Positions 21,387-33,536 are shown, counted from the first letter of the stretch. The stretch is DNA of 64,000 bases from Pratylenchus scribneri (GCA_030063045.1 JAQSEB010000141.1:806001-870000); one strand, 5' to 3'. Numbers and translations: made by a program. Notes: generated by a model from the sequence alone, not told the origin.

Positions 21387-22127
21387 AAACGATTTAAATG
21401 GAATATTTTTTGAAGGGCAAAGTCTGGATTTGTTGGTCGTCAATAAAATTAAACATAAAATTAGAACATAATTAAATGTCCTTTAATTTTAATCATTTTT
21501 TCAAAAAATTATCCAATTTACAAATTCCTCTAATGTATATATTTTTGTATTCTATCATTTATAAATATACCAAATATGCGCCATTGAATTTTCTTATAAT
21601 TAGAGCATTCCATTGTTTGTTTAAATTTTTATAAATTGCACTTTTTGTCTACATTTTTGGCCATAGATGTATTTGGCTGTCCGCCATTCCTCCTCGCTTC
21701 ATCTTTTCGCCAGCCACCTTTTCTCCCATTTTCTTCCCAAAATTTAGCTGATCATTATGATCGCTTAATAAATCAGCCATTCAATCCTCTTCCCTTTCTC
21801 ATTTTCCTTTCCATATTTGGGGCCATTTTCAGCTTCTTCCCTCAATCTTTCCATCCTTTTTCGATTTGGCCCAGCCTTCCTTTCCTTCCTTCCATCGATT
21901 CGTCGGCCAATCGCCACGTCGCCAATAATTCGGGGCCAAATCGGCTGACGGCATTTCCCCTTCCTTCGCCATTTCAATCATTCAAACCTGCCCAAATCGG
22001 ACTCAATTTTCCTTAACATTATTTCAAACAACCAAACTTTGGTTATCATTTAAGGGGGTGAATTAGACTGCCTGAAGAATTGGCGAATAAATTCCCAAAA
22101 TTCGACTAATTTGAAAAAAATATTGCT

Positions 22128-25100
22128 ATGAGCCAACCAAATCGAGTCAGTGAATTATTCGACCAATGTGACAGTGGCCAAAAGGGATATTTGACTAAAA
22201 GTGATTTGCATCAAGCATGTCCCCAGCTCAGCGAAGATGAAATCACCTTCATATTTTCATGTCTCGACACAAATAAGTAGGCTTATTTGAAATCGTACAA
22301 GGAATTAGAATTTTTATGAAAGATTGACCGTGGAATACTCAAAATTGAAATGTTTCTCATTTTCTATATTTTTCCAGTTCCGGCTTTATTGACAAAGAGG
22401 AATTCTGTGCCGGATTTGAGGAGACTCTTTGCAAAGGAGAATCCCGCGGATTCGGTGGAATGGGCCGTAAAATCAGCATCAGCGAACATTACGGTGAGGC
22501 CGAGGCCAGAATGATGATGACGGGTAGAGGAAGGAGCGAAATGGATGATGATGAAGAGGAAATGGACGAATTCTTCGAAGGGGACACATTCAGCAGCGGA
22601 GGAATTGGGAATAACAGAAATGGACCCGGTGGAAGCAATTTCCCAAAGAAGAAACCAAAACCGCCGAGATTGACCAAAAACCAGACAATGAACATACCGC
22701 CCCAAATGACGCTGGACATTCCTTGGTTTGTTGGGAGAAAATAAACAGAACAAGCTAATTTTTGTGCAAATTTAAATATTTTTTAAGCAAAGAGGAAGTG
22801 CTTCAACTTTATGAAGAATTACAATCCTCTGGTGTGCCACAAATAATGAGTCGATTTGAGGAGGTTGTGGGCAATTTATGCAGGTATAAAAGTCGAAATT
22901 AATTTTTAAAAATCAAAAATTTAGGGAAATTGACCAAAAACGAGACGAAAATGAACGGCTTCAAAATCAACAAAAAATGTAAGTAAATTTTAACAAACGA
23001 AATTGAAAGGAATTAAAAATTGCAGGGAACGAGATAATTACAATAAAAGAATGCAGGCATTGGAAAATGAAATCGACCAACAATTATTATTGGCCGAGAA
23101 AAAGGCCAGGGAAGAGGTTTAAATAAAAATTAAAGGGATTTGGAAATTTTGATGTGTTTTTCTATAGGAACGGCAAAAATTGGCCAAAGAAAAGGAGGAA
23201 TTGAAGGAACGGTTGGAGGCGGAAATGGGCGAATTGCAGTCGAATATTGAACATTTACAGAAAATGGAAAAAATGTTGAAAAAGGAGGCACAGAAGAATG
23301 GGAATCAAGATGTCCTGAAGGAAAAATTGGAGGTGAATTGGGTGGAAATTAAATGAAAGAATTTTTAATTAATAAGATTTAATTTTCGAATCAAATTTTT
23401 TATCCTAATTGAACTATCCTCTGGCAAAATTAAAAGAATAATTTTAATATTTAAAATTTGCAGGAAATTGCCAGAGAAAATAGAACATTGAAAAATAATT
23501 TATCTGAAAATCATTTGGAAATGACATTGATCAAAGCGGAATTAGCCGAAATCAAAAGTGAATACGAAAATAAAACATTGTTATTGTCATTGAATGAACA
23601 AAGCCAACCAAATGCAATGGAAGCCGAACAAATTCAAAGGCAGCTCCAATTATTATAGTTCGTTTTTACTGTTTGGAAAAATCTACATTTAAATTTTGTA
23701 ATGGAAATATTAATTACATTTTAACATTAATTGAACATCCGGGCAATTCCGTTCATTGCTTAAGGCTAAAGCTAAAATATTTTTCTCTCTTTTTTCTATT
23801 TGCCAATTTAGAGATGCTAATATTAAATTCGACAATTAAGCTAAAACAATATATTAATTTATGTTATTTCTTCGAATTTTAGTGATGCAAATAAACGTCT
23901 TCATGATACAAATGGAAATTTGCGTGAAGCATTGGATCAACGGACATCCGTAATTAAACAAATGAATATGGTATTATTTCACCATTTATAAATAATTCCA
24001 GTCTCCATTTTCAGTTGCATAAAGCGCCCTCATTTGGTGCCTATTTGACACCGTATTCCCGCAATGATTCGGCCATGTCCTATCCGGATGTGGGTGGCAG
24101 TGGAGGCCAAGGATCGGCCAGTCCATCTTCGCAACGTGATGACGACAATGGTAGGTGAACACATTTCGCTTCGATTAAATGGAAATATCCACATTAAATC
24201 CATTTATTCTCATGACATAATTTTGCCAAATTGACAAAAATAATATTTTATCATCCCAGCAGATTCAGGATTTCCGCCACGGAGTGGAAGCTCTCGAGCA
24301 ACATCCGTCTCTGAATTGGATTTATTCAGATGCGCTTCGGTGGAAACAACCCAAACGACGATGATGGATCCTCATCAACAAATGATGACGATGAAAAGAA
24401 TGCCACCCGAAATGGTTGGCAATGGAACAATGGTAATAATTGAATTGGCCAAATAAATTTTAATAAAACATCCATTCAGTGCCTACAAGAATTTTCGGGC
24501 ACTCCAGATCGTACATTCCGTGTTGTGATGTGCGGCGATGCTTCGGTTGGCAAATCATCGATTATAATGAGAATTGTGAAAGGCGCATTCCAACAGAATA
24601 TTGCCAGCACATTGGGTTGGTATAATGAACTAATGAACATATTTAGTGTGGAATATGGCAACAATATTTTATTAAGGTGTCGATTTTCATGTGAAAAGTG
24701 TTCGAGTTGGCACTCAAAATATTGCAGTTCAACTTTGGTCAGTCTATGTCAATGCTAAAACAAAATTATTTGATTTTTTTCCAGGGACACAGCTGGCCAA
24801 GAGCGTTTCCGAAGTCTTTGTAATTCTTATTTTCGAAGAGCAGATGGTGCAATTTTGGTCTATGATTGTTCCGTTGATCGTTCATTCCTACGAATTCGAG
24901 ATTGGATTGAGACGGTTAAGGTTGGTCAAATATACGGGATGGCAATTTCATTTTTTGGTTATTTTGGATGAAAAGGAATTTTTAAAAAGCTTTTATGAGA
25001 ATTACTCGATAAGATTTTGTCTAAAAATGGGGTTGTGCTAATTTTACTGAATAATAAATAAAAAAAGGCCGCCCAGGATTCAACAATGAAAGAAGTGCCA

Positions 25101-25863
25101 ATTTTGTTGGTTGCCAACAAAGTGGATTTGAGAAATGCGCCAGGGGCACGGGAAAATGCATCAAGTTATGTGTCAAAAAAGGAGGGAGAGAATTTGGCTG
25201 AGGTTTATTATAATAAATGTGTATTTAAAAATAATGTGGAATTATTTTTTAGTTATTGGGAACTGATTTCATTGAAGTGAGCGCTTTGGAGGGGACAAAT
25301 GTGGAAACAGCACTTTTGCTTCTTGTCGGGTTTGTCCAAAATTTTAATTTTTTTTTATTTAATCAAAAAGCGGAGTCATTATTAAGTAGAGGGCATGGAG
25401 GATTTTTAGATTTGAAATAGAGATATTGAGAAATATTTTTTGTATTTTATATAAAATGATTTTTAAATACCATATTATCTCTTTTAGAGCCTCTCCCTCT
25501 TTTAATTCCCCAGTCTCGATTTTGAGGACCCATAGCTCCTTTCAGGATGAACTTTTAAAAATTTTTTATTGCATTTTCTTAGTTCCATAAAACTTAATAA
25601 AATCCGCTATAATTCGTTCAAAAATGTCCACAAATTAATTGGTAAGACCCCAAATTTTCCATTTTTTTTTGAGGGGTTGGAAAATAATTCGCCCCGAAGT
25701 TTTAAAAGAGGTAATACGGTATATTGGAGGGATAATTAATTCGTTTACCCATTTTTACAGGGAAATGATGAAGTCGGAGGATGACCAACTCAAACAAACA
25801 GCATTAATTCTTCAAAATGCCAACAAAAAGAAATGGAGATGCCTTAGTTGCCAAAACAATTGA
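22128..25863 (+). CDS. rsef-1: RASEF/Rab45-type protein: EF-hands, coiled coil, Rab GTPase
   Basis: About 13 exons. The N-terminus (MSQPNRVSELFDQCDSGQKG) holds two EF-hands (loops DQCDSGQKGYLT and DTNNSGFIDKEE), then an acidic/Gly linker. A long coiled coil covers about 22790-23960 (EEVLQLYEELQ, NERLQNQQ, ERQKLAKEKEELKERLEAEM, LQKMEKMLKKE). A Ser-rich spacer precedes a full Rab domain: P-loop GDASVGKSS (about 24530), DTAGQERFRS (about 24790), NKVDL (about 25110) and EVSALEG. The C-terminus is KKWRCLSCQNN. The cysteines there are not in the usual CC or CxC end position, so prenylation is uncertain. This architecture is diagnostic of RASEF (C. elegans rsef-1), a calcium-responsive membrane-traffic GTPase. 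The ORF at 23673-23882 lies in an intron. Confidence 0.88.
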
Positions 25864-26309
25864 GAGCCAATTAATTTGACGCAATTAAATTCGAAATATT
25901 AAATATTTCTCAATTTCTTAACCCCTCCCCTCCTGCTGAATGGATTCCTCACTTTTATTCGTTTAATATTCAAAAATATATTTATTTCTTCAATTTTGGG
26001 TCAAATAAATTTTTTGCATTTTGGCTTTTCAATTTTAATTAATAAATTGTGTTTAAAATATTTGGAATTTAAAAAATGAATTTGAAAAAATTATTTTATG
26101 ATTCTTTTGTCTCCATTTCCATGCATTATTCGAGATATCAGGCTAAATTGCCAACATTATTTTTTATCTGGTATAAATATAGGTAGGATGTGTGTTTGTT
26201 CAATGATCGACTATAAAATGAAGGTATATGGATGAATTTAATCGGAATTGGTTGAATATTGTAAAAAAATGTTTTTTTTTCTCATCTTCTCATTATTTCA
26301 TTTGAAAAT
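25864..26309. other. Short AT-rich spacer between converging genes
   Basis: This is the 3' flank of the RASEF gene (plus) and of the neuropeptide gene (minus). No other feature is seen. Confidence 0.6.
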
Positions 26310-26936
26310 TCAAAGAAAAGCAGCGAGTTGACGACTGCGCGGTCCAAAACCATAGTCAAAACGTTTGGCAGGTGCATAGAAGGGGAAATAGCTGGAAAAA
26401 ATAAATCAACATTAATTTTGAATAGTTTGCAGATTTTTTAATTATTATTTTCATACTTTTGTGCATTTATTAAAGATATTTTTACCCAGAAGCGGCCGGC
26501 CCTGGCCCCGAATAAAATCCATCCAAATAGTCGAATCGTTTGTTGTGTGGATATGCCCACGGTTGCTCATAATATCCATCGAACATTTCAAATCTTTTCA
26601 TTTGCGGTGGCCCACCGTAGAAAGCTTCGTTGCCCAAGTCAAAACGTTTTTCCTCCGTTGCCTTTGGTTCTTCGGAGCCAGAAGCCTGCGATTGAGTTGT
26701 TTCCATTTTGGGCGAAACTTCCGGATCCTCGCGTTTTAGGAATGATCGAGTGGAATCACGTTTCAAAAATGATCGGACAGAGTCACGTTTTAGGAAGGAA
26801 CGAGGTGCAAATGCATTCACACTGAAATGAGAGATTCGGGGATTCAAAAATAAATTACACTTCTTTTTTCTGACCTGAAGCTGAAAAGGATGACCACCAA
26901 AAGGGCCAGGGAAATGGCGAATTTGGATTGGGGCAT
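26310..26936 (-). CDS. Neuropeptide-like precursor with two peptide families, 159 aa
   Basis: Three exons (26936-26875, 26821-26486, 26391-26310) close to 159 residues. Residues 1-21 are a signal peptide (MPQSKFAISLALLVVILFSF). Lys-Arg sites then release two sets of peptides. The first set is three short copies ending RSFL (APRSFL, DSVRSFL, DSTRSFL). After a spacer (EDPEVSPKMETTQSQASG...) come four peptides starting FD or FE: FDLGNEAFYGGPPQM, FEMFDGYYEQPWAYPHN, FDYLDGFYSGPG... and FDYGFGPRSRQLAAFL. There is no Gly before KR, so the peptides are not amidated. The FD..DG.Y type is loosely like the orcokinin-type NLP peptides (nlp-14/nlp-15), but I do not assign an orthologue. It would act after secretion from neurons. 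Confidence 0.75.
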
Positions 26937-27532
26937 TTTTTGATGGGACTTAAAGGGCTATTTATTGCTTTGATGAGAATTTAGGCTGAATTTATGAAGG
27001 GATATGGAAATTTTTATGGAATTTGCTTAAAGGATGAAAATAATTAAGATGAATTAAAGATTCAAATGTTAAAAATAATCAAAATAATTCATAAAAGGAT
27101 GCTTACATTTTAGATTGGCCAATTCATAATTTTCAGTAAAATCCCCCGCATTTTACGCACTAATTTCGCTTCTATTCGACCACAATTCCGGTCATTAGCT
27201 ATTTATTATTTTATAATTTTGTTCCATATTTGTGCACGCGCTAATTTTAAAGATATAAACCAGCAATAATTATCATAGTTTTATTTTTGAATTTATTTTG
27301 CGGATTCCTTAAACTTGCAAAATATTTATTTTTAATGACAAAAAATTATTAAAATTCGTCTGGCAATGACTTTAATTTAATGAAATTTCAATTTAATCCA
27401 TTGAAAATATTCATCCAACAAATTATTGGTGGATTTTCTTACAGCTGCGAGATTCTGGCCCAAAAAAATGAATGACTTCCATCTCGTCGGCTTATCCCTT
27501 TCACTTTTCATTTGATTGCGACATTCATTTAC

Positions 27533-27811
27533 ATGGGAATGGGAAAGTGCAGCGAAGGAAAAATGAAAAATGCCGTCCCCGAGGGAAATGATGTTGGCAC
27601 AAAAATGGGCGTGACTTTAAGAAAGAAAAGTGGCGTAAAACCGGAGACAAGGCTTAATAACTTTGCCAACAGAATCATTGGCGAATATGAAGGCCAAATA
27701 GAGAAGCCCCTCTTGAGTGAGCCCAAAATGTTCTCCACCGCCTCCGCACTCTCTTTACAACATTTTTGTGGACAGCTTGAATTGAATGACTTTGGCCGGA
27801 TTATAAAATGA
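27533..27811 (+). CDS. Possible small protein, 92 aa
   Basis: ATG at 27533 opens MGMGKCSEGKMKNAVPEGND..., with KKSGVKPETRLNNFANRIIG and a C-terminus ...LELNDFGRIIK. The composition is balanced and less AT-driven than its surroundings. There are no signal peptide, introns or family. A downstream stretch after a TTTTTTTTAG acceptor (27971 on) also reads ADEQIRKFVKVNNKGKRQ, perhaps another exon, but I cannot link the two. Confidence 0.28.
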   Translation: MGMGKCSEGKMKNAVPEGNDVGTKMGVTLRKKSGVKPETRLNNFANRIIGEYEGQIEKPLLSEPKMFSTASALSLQHFCGQLELNDFGRIIK

Positions 27812-29454
27812 CAAATAAGTCGAAAAAAGGACGAGAATTTTTTGTCTTTTGAATTTTGCGCATTTTAAAATTGACGGAAAGAGGAAATCCGAGGGCATAT
27901 ATGAGGCAAACAAAAGCAAAATTCGCTTTGTATAATGAAGGATTTTAAGCGGAAATTTTCCTTTTTTTTAGCTGACGAACAAATCCGAAAATTTGTCAAA
28001 GTTAATAATAAAGGAAAAAGGCAATGAAGCAATGATAAATTTAAATGGAAAAATTATTAGAAAAAAATGAATTAGCATTTGCGTGACTGATTTTAAAGTT
28101 AGAAAAATGGTAAATTATTGGGAATAAATTTGGAGTCGAAATTGTACAAAAAAAAAATTTGTTGCATAGGAATTTGGAATAAAATAAAAAGTAAGCAGAG
28201 AATAACGAGAAATCTGTCAATTTTTTATGAAAACAAAAGATTCATTGGAGAATGAAGAAAATGAATTTGATTCAAGCAACAAAATATTCATCTCAAATAT
28301 GGGGGATATATATATAGATTGGCTCAAAATACAAATGTGAAGAAAAAGAAATACGATATTTTTGGGTTATAAAATAAATCAAAAATTTGTAAAATTCATT
28401 TGAGTTTATGATGTGTATGGAATATCAACATTATTATGGAATGAATAAAGCATAAATATTGGCATTTATTATTTTTTGTATGTTATGGATGCCAACTCAT
28501 TGGAAATTTATTAAAATTCCATTTACATTTTGACGGGATTGGACTGGGTTTCGTTTGAAAAGAGTAAAAAATACTGGCCAAAACAAAAAAAAAGACACTT
28601 GTGAGAATCCTCCAATAAAAAAATTTCCTTTTATTTATCAAATTCCAATGTACTTTTTTTTGGGCATCACAGAAGGAAATATATTTTAATTGTGTGAATT
28701 TTATTCTTCCAGAAATTCTCATTTCTTAATATTCTCCTCAATATACCTGGAAATGATGACAAAATATTAATAAATTTTTGTTTATTCGTCTGTTACTTTC
28801 CCAGACATTCATTTTTTGAGAAGATGTTCAGAATATTTGGTTTGGAATTTGATATTCAATTACCAAAATTTTCCCACATTTTTTTTTGAACCATTCCACT
28901 CACAAATTCATTGTCAAAAAGTTTAAAACTCTTTGGAATTTGAACTTTGTTCTCGAAACAATTAATTCTTTATTATTAATTTCCAGAAAATGAATCAATA
29001 CGCAATACGCATTTTATTTTTGATTAGCTAACCAAAAAAAATTAGAATGATATTTGATGGAATTTCAATTATCCAAATTAATTCCAACAAAATTCCATGC
29101 AATGAAAAGTACAAATTCTGCTGATTTTGTGATGTTTTGAAGTTGAATGTTAAAAACAAAAAAAAAATTGTGGATGATATCAAATGGTCCTACGGATTTT
29201 CAGGCCTAACTAAAAGCCTCAATTTGCGTCAAATTTCCGCATCCCTCCATTACATAGTTAATCTCGATTTTGAATTTTGCACTCAAATCCTTTGATGGAA
29301 ATTGTATTTTCGATTTTAAAAATTATCTGTTGATGAGTCGTTTACAGCTAGAATTGGAAAAAAGGAGTTACTAGGAAAATATTGGATTTCACGTGAATGG
29401 CAATATTTTTTAGTGGCTTGTATTTTTATTATTTAAAACTTTTAAAATTTAATC

Positions 29455-29993
29455 CTTTCCATTTCCGATTTTTGGAATATCCGCCGGTGTCGACATTTCC
29501 GGCATTTTATTCCAATTTTATTGACAGACTATTAATTCCTCTGGCATAAATGCATATTTTCGTCAAAATTTTCTGCTAAAGGTTGATGGTGGAACCGTAG
29601 AAGCCCTGTGAGGCACCGGCTAAATAATGAATGTCATATATTTCAATTGGTTTTATTAGTTTATAAATGCGCGAATGGATGAACGAAATGTTTGTACATT
29701 ACTATTTTCGTTTGCTAAAATTTTTCTTATTTTGTCTGCTAGACGAACAAATTTAGTTGAAATTTTTTTTGGAAAGTTAAATTCTTTTTTGAGTTTTTAT
29801 TTTTTTATGTTCTCTGAAAAATTTAATATACAATCAGCAGCTAACTTTAGGCAATAAAATTGTTCTTTCTTTTACACTTCGTTTTCTATATATGCCCTGT
29901 GGGAATTAGCTCTAAAAGGCAACGAATCAGAATTTCCTCCGACTGTTTCCGGCATGGATTCTATTTCCGAAGGCGAACAAATAAAATAAAACA
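29455..29993 (-). CDS. Possible minus-strand gene with tiny exons
   Basis: Three protein-like minus-strand stretches cluster here: SPSEIESMPETVGGNSDSLP...IENEV (about 29977-29877), a stretch after ATTATTTAG near 29620-29570 that reads well in two frames (RCLTGLLRFHHQPLAENF or PVPHRASTVPPSTF), and MPEMSTPADIPKIGNGKD before TAA (about 29509-29455). The first has a GTAAAA donor overlapping its stop. The joins are not resolved and the gene may be broken. Confidence 0.25.
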
Positions 29994-30147
29994 AGGACAA
30001 CGAATTTTTGAGAAAAAAAACTGAAAATATTGATAAAAATCATTAGTAGTAATAGTAAAGCTTCACGAGGTCTAGTGGTCAGTCCACGGAAATCCAGTTT
30101 GTTCAGTGCATTCTTTAAATTATTTTTTAGAGATTATTTTTTGGTTA

Positions 30148-30690
30148 CCGTAAATATTCTATTTGAATCCTCCTCCCCCCTAGAGGGCTTCTGAAATTTA
30201 TAAGCCCCCTCTTTAATTGAAGCCCCCCTCCACAAAAATTTTTTTTTAACTTTTTGATTTTTAATTCTATAAACATGTTCTAATGGTAAAAACATTTTTC
30301 AATTTACAAAAACATGTTGTGAATTCCAAAAGCATGTTCGAAAAAATATTTTTAGTCTGAAAAACGTGTGTGAATTTCAAAAAACATCCTCAAAAACATG
30401 TTTGGAATCGTAAAAAATCATCTTTTAAAAATGTTTAGAATTGCCAAAAATATCTTATGACATGTAAAATTTTAAAAACATGTTGTAAAAATATGTTTTG
30501 GTCTATAAAAACATGTTCTGATTTGTTTCAGATTTTATTGCATAAATTTTATTTTTCATCAATTTTTCCTTTCTGAAATTTATAAGCTCCGTCTTTATTT
30601 GAAGCCCCCTCTCTATTTGAAGCACCCCCCCCCCCTAGGGTCTCTGAAATTATAAGCCCCGGAGCTTCTAATAGAATATTTTATTCCTCT
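30148..30690. repeat. Repeat element with terminal GAAGCCCCC blocks and internal AACATGTT repeats
   Basis: Outer ends AAATATTCTATTTGAA and TTCTAATAGAATATTT are inverted. Just inside, both ends carry the same block in direct orientation (C-run, CTAG, ...TCTGAAATTTATAAGCCCC). The middle (about 30260-30530) is a degenerate tandem array of 20-35 bp units centred on AAAAACATGTT. It has no coding capacity. The mixed direct and inverted ends suggest a composite or rearranged non-autonomous element. Confidence 0.6.
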
Positions 30691-31022
30691 CACTTCTTCA
30701 TAGACAACCATATGTTTATTATTCAATTTCCATCTTTACAATTTTTTTCTTTGACATTTTTTATTTTCCATATACGAAGGAATCTGCTGGCAGATAATAT
30801 GTCCGTCTTTTCATTCTTTTTGCGCTGATCTTTTTGAAATAAAACATTAAAAATTTTCAAGCCTTTTCTTTTAACTAGTGCCCGTGCATCTATTGAGCTA
30901 AGCTAATAATAAATTTATTGATTTTAAATTTCATCTGCAGCAGCAGAGCAGTCATTTTTTAATATTACAGATTTCAATTTTAATACGATTCACATCAGAC
31001 AAATTTTTTATTGTTTTACAAA

Positions 31023-31292
31023 ATGTCGAACCAATTTCCTGGCACAAATAACCCGACAATAGGAGGAGAAGGAAATATTGAAAACGAAGCTGAATGCTAT
31101 TGCAAAGAACTTATCATGGTTTGCATTCCTCTTATTCAAAAATATTCATTTTATTAGGAATTTTAGGCACTCAAAGATGTGATGCGCGACCCAGATTTTT
31201 TCAACAATTATCTCCCTCGTGATCCAGAATTGAAGGCAAAATTTTTCGAGCTCTTTTCTGATACCGAAGGGCTTCTTCCTGATGACCGCTAA
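31023..31292 (+). CDS. Small acidic protein, 73 aa, unknown
   Basis: Exons 31023-31118 and 31167-31292 join in phase 0. The product starts MSNQFPGTNNPTIGGEGNIE, has a Cys-x-Cys (ECYCKELIM) and ends with a conserved-looking amphipathic segment (LKDVMRDPDFFNNYLPRDPE, KAKFFELFSD, LLPDDR). There is no signal peptide or membrane segment, so it is cytosolic or nuclear. It lies 310 bp before the CENP-C-like gene on the same strand. The function is unknown. Confidence 0.55.
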
Positions 31293-31601
31293 ATAAATCA
31301 AATGCCATTACAAATGAATCATTAAAGAATGAATGAAAGATGATTAAAAATTAAAATACAAATAAATTAAATTCGTTTATGTTTTTTCATTCACATTTAA
31401 TTCAAGAAACATTAGAGGCCGTCCTTCATTCATTTTATTTTTGACACGAAAATTGTTGTATAAAATTTGCGTTATAAATAGATTCAAATGACAACCTCTT
31501 GGATAGATAATGGCGTCCATTTCCAATTTTTAAAAACATTTTATATTGAAATAAACTTAATTTTAAAAATCCATTTATTTAATACAGCTTGATCAAGCAG
31601 A

Positions 31602-33316
31602 ATGTCCAAAGAACAACAAAAAAATATTATCCCGCGAAATGACCGCTTGTTGAGAGTCACAAGGGTTTATTTTATAGTATAATATTCCAATAATTATAAA
31701 AATTAGATTCCATTGGAGGAGTACCAAATTGCAGCATATTATGGAATTGAGGACGATTTGGATCAGTCGGATGAAATGCAACCAACATTTCGGGACAATC
31801 TCCAATCAAGGCTCTTTAAAAGCACTGTTTTGGATGATTTGGATCAGTCCGATGAAATTCAGCCAACTTTTCGGGACAATCTCCAATCTAAGCTCTTTAA
31901 AAGCACTGTTTTGGATGATTTGGATCAATCGGATGAAATTCAGCCAACATTCAATGACAATCTCCAATCAAAGCTCTTTAAAAGCACTGTTTTGGATGAT
32001 TTTGATCAATCGGATGAAATTCAGCCAACATTCAATGACAATCTCCAATCAAAACTCTTTAAAAGCACTGTTTTGGACGATTTGGATCAATCGGATGAAA
32101 TGCAACCAACATTCAATGACAATCTCCAATCGAGGCTCTTTAAAAGCACTGTTTTGGGTGATTTGGATCAATCGGATGAAATGCAACCAACATTCAATGA
32201 CAATCTCCAATCGAGGCTCTTTAAAAGCACTGTTTTGGACGATTTGGATCAATCGGATGAAATGAAACCAACATTCAATGATAATTTTTTATCTGGACTT
32301 TTCAAAAGTACCGTTGTTCTCGAAGATTCCGATCCGGCTGACAAAACTCAATCTCATATCAATTTGAATGCTCCAAAACATTTTCGTCATCGCATTTCAG
32401 CAGAATCAACAACAAAAATTTCCTACATGCCGAAACTCAGTAATTTAAATTTATAATTTAATTAATTCTAATATGATTCATCAGTTCGCCTTGATCCGCA
32501 ATCCCCTTCAATTATTCAATTTGTCAACGACACCGAAACACAACATCTTTCCCATTCGCCTGACTTCAATTCGCCTACTCCAAAGCATTTTCGTCGTCGG
32601 ATTTATGCAGAACCGTCACCAAAAATTCCCCACAGTAATTTAAATTTAATTAATTCTAATATGATTCAAGATTCATCAGTTCGCCCCGATCCGCAATCCC
32701 CATCAATTATTCAATTTGTCAACGACGACGAAACACAGCCAAAACCAAATATTTCCCATTCGCCTGACTTTAATTCGCCTGCTCCAAAGCATTTTCGTCA
32801 TCGGATTTGTGCAGAACCGTCACCAAAAATTTCCTACATGCCGAAACTCAGTAATTTATAATTTAATTAATTCTAATATGATTCAGTTCGTCCCGATCCG
32901 CAATCCCCATCAATTATTCAATTTGGTTTGCGTCGATCCAAACGTGTTAGGCTGCCACGTCTTCAATCACATTTGGGCCAAAGAGCAATTTATAAAGTGG
33001 ATAACGATGGAAGTAAGTTTTTTTTTCAAATTCCAATTTAAAAAATTATTCATTTAAGACCGTGTTTTGATCGGAGCTACTGAAGTTGAACTAAAAGATC
33101 GCCGGCTGAAGAAATATCGTGTGCTTGATCCAGTTGTTGCAGCAGAAAAAGAGAATGAAGCTAAACGTAATCCAACTCATTTATTATAATGTTTATTGGT
33201 TTTCAGAACGTAAGAAATTTACAAAGCTTTTGATGCGGAAGCGCCGTCACGAACGAAGTAAACCGCAACAAAAATGTATGAGTTTGAGCAATGTTGAGGA
33301 AGAAGAAGAGGATTGA
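31602..33316 (+). CDS. CENP-C-like protein with nested tandem repeats, 486 aa
   Basis: Seven exons (31602-31664, 31707-32439, 32485-32634, 32680-32850, 32887-33012, 33059-33166, 33207-33316) close in every phase to 486 codons. The N-terminus is MSKEQQKNIIPRNDRLLRVT. Next come seven near-identical 27-residue repeats (LDDLDQSDEIQPTFNDNL + QSKLFKSTV), then three repeat units that each coincide with an exon (RPDPQSPSIIQFVND...PKHFRHRI..EPSPKI). Near residues 387-410 it has LRRSKRVRLPRLQSHLGQRA followed by IYK. This fits the CENP-C motif (RRS.R.R..PL..W...R..Y), which docks on the CENP-A nucleosome. The usual second aromatic Trp is replaced (SHL). A basic, then acidic tail follows (LLMRKRRHERSK...EEEEED). 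No cupin dimerisation domain is seen. It probably acts at the (holo)centromere. The assignment rests on one motif. Confidence 0.6.
31749..32315 (+). repeat. Seven 81-bp coding tandem repeats
   Basis: Each unit encodes DDLDQSDE(I/M)QPTF.DNLQS.LFKSTVL. Units 1 and 2 have RDN where units 3-7 have NDN, and neighbouring copies differ by only one or two residues, so the array was recently homogenised. A decayed eighth unit (VLEDSDPADKTQS...) follows. Because the unit is 81 bp, stop-free frames arise in other phases as well. Confidence 0.9.
32440..32886 (+). repeat. Tandem duplicated exon-intron units in the CENP-C-like gene
   Basis: Introns of about 36-45 bp (GTAATTTAAATTTA...ATATGATTC...CAG) and the following exon starts (TTCGCC..GATCCGCAATCCCC) recur three times (exons at 32485, 32680 and 32887), so whole exon+intron units were copied. 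The ends of exons 2, 3 and 4 share PKHFR.RI..E.S.KI, with intron phase 1 throughout, which keeps any copy number in frame. Confidence 0.8.
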
Positions 33317-33536
33317 TATGATGCAGATAGGAATTCATTTTGAAACATTGATTATTTTACACATTCGATTCATGTTTTGTTTTATGTATTTATCTTTTAT
33401 CCTCTTTTAATTTAATTTTTTCGATTAAAAATACAGGAATTCAGTTCCCCAAACGAAGAAAAAAAATATTCCATTTTTTAACAATACTTTAATATTTATT
33501 TTTCTATAATTATAATTACCCTATACTAATTTAGAC

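Larger units (their letters stand above)
26937..30147. other. Mostly AT-rich intergenic DNA with weak ORFs
   Basis: Apart from the two low-confidence entries below (27533-27811 and 29455-29993) I find no supported gene. The 28483-28722 minus frame has a hydrophobic patch but no start context. Confidence 0.5.

Noticed and set aside
21636..22016. 126-codon plus-strand frame
   Set aside because: Low-complexity Phe/Pro/Ser composition; the minus strand reads as charged protein instead.
30060..30115. Possible tRNA (GGTCTAGTGGTCAG resembles an A box)
   Set aside because: No acceptor stem and no B box could be found.
31729..32265. 178-codon second frame across the 81-bp repeats
   Set aside because: A shadow: any stop-free phase of one unit stays open in all copies.
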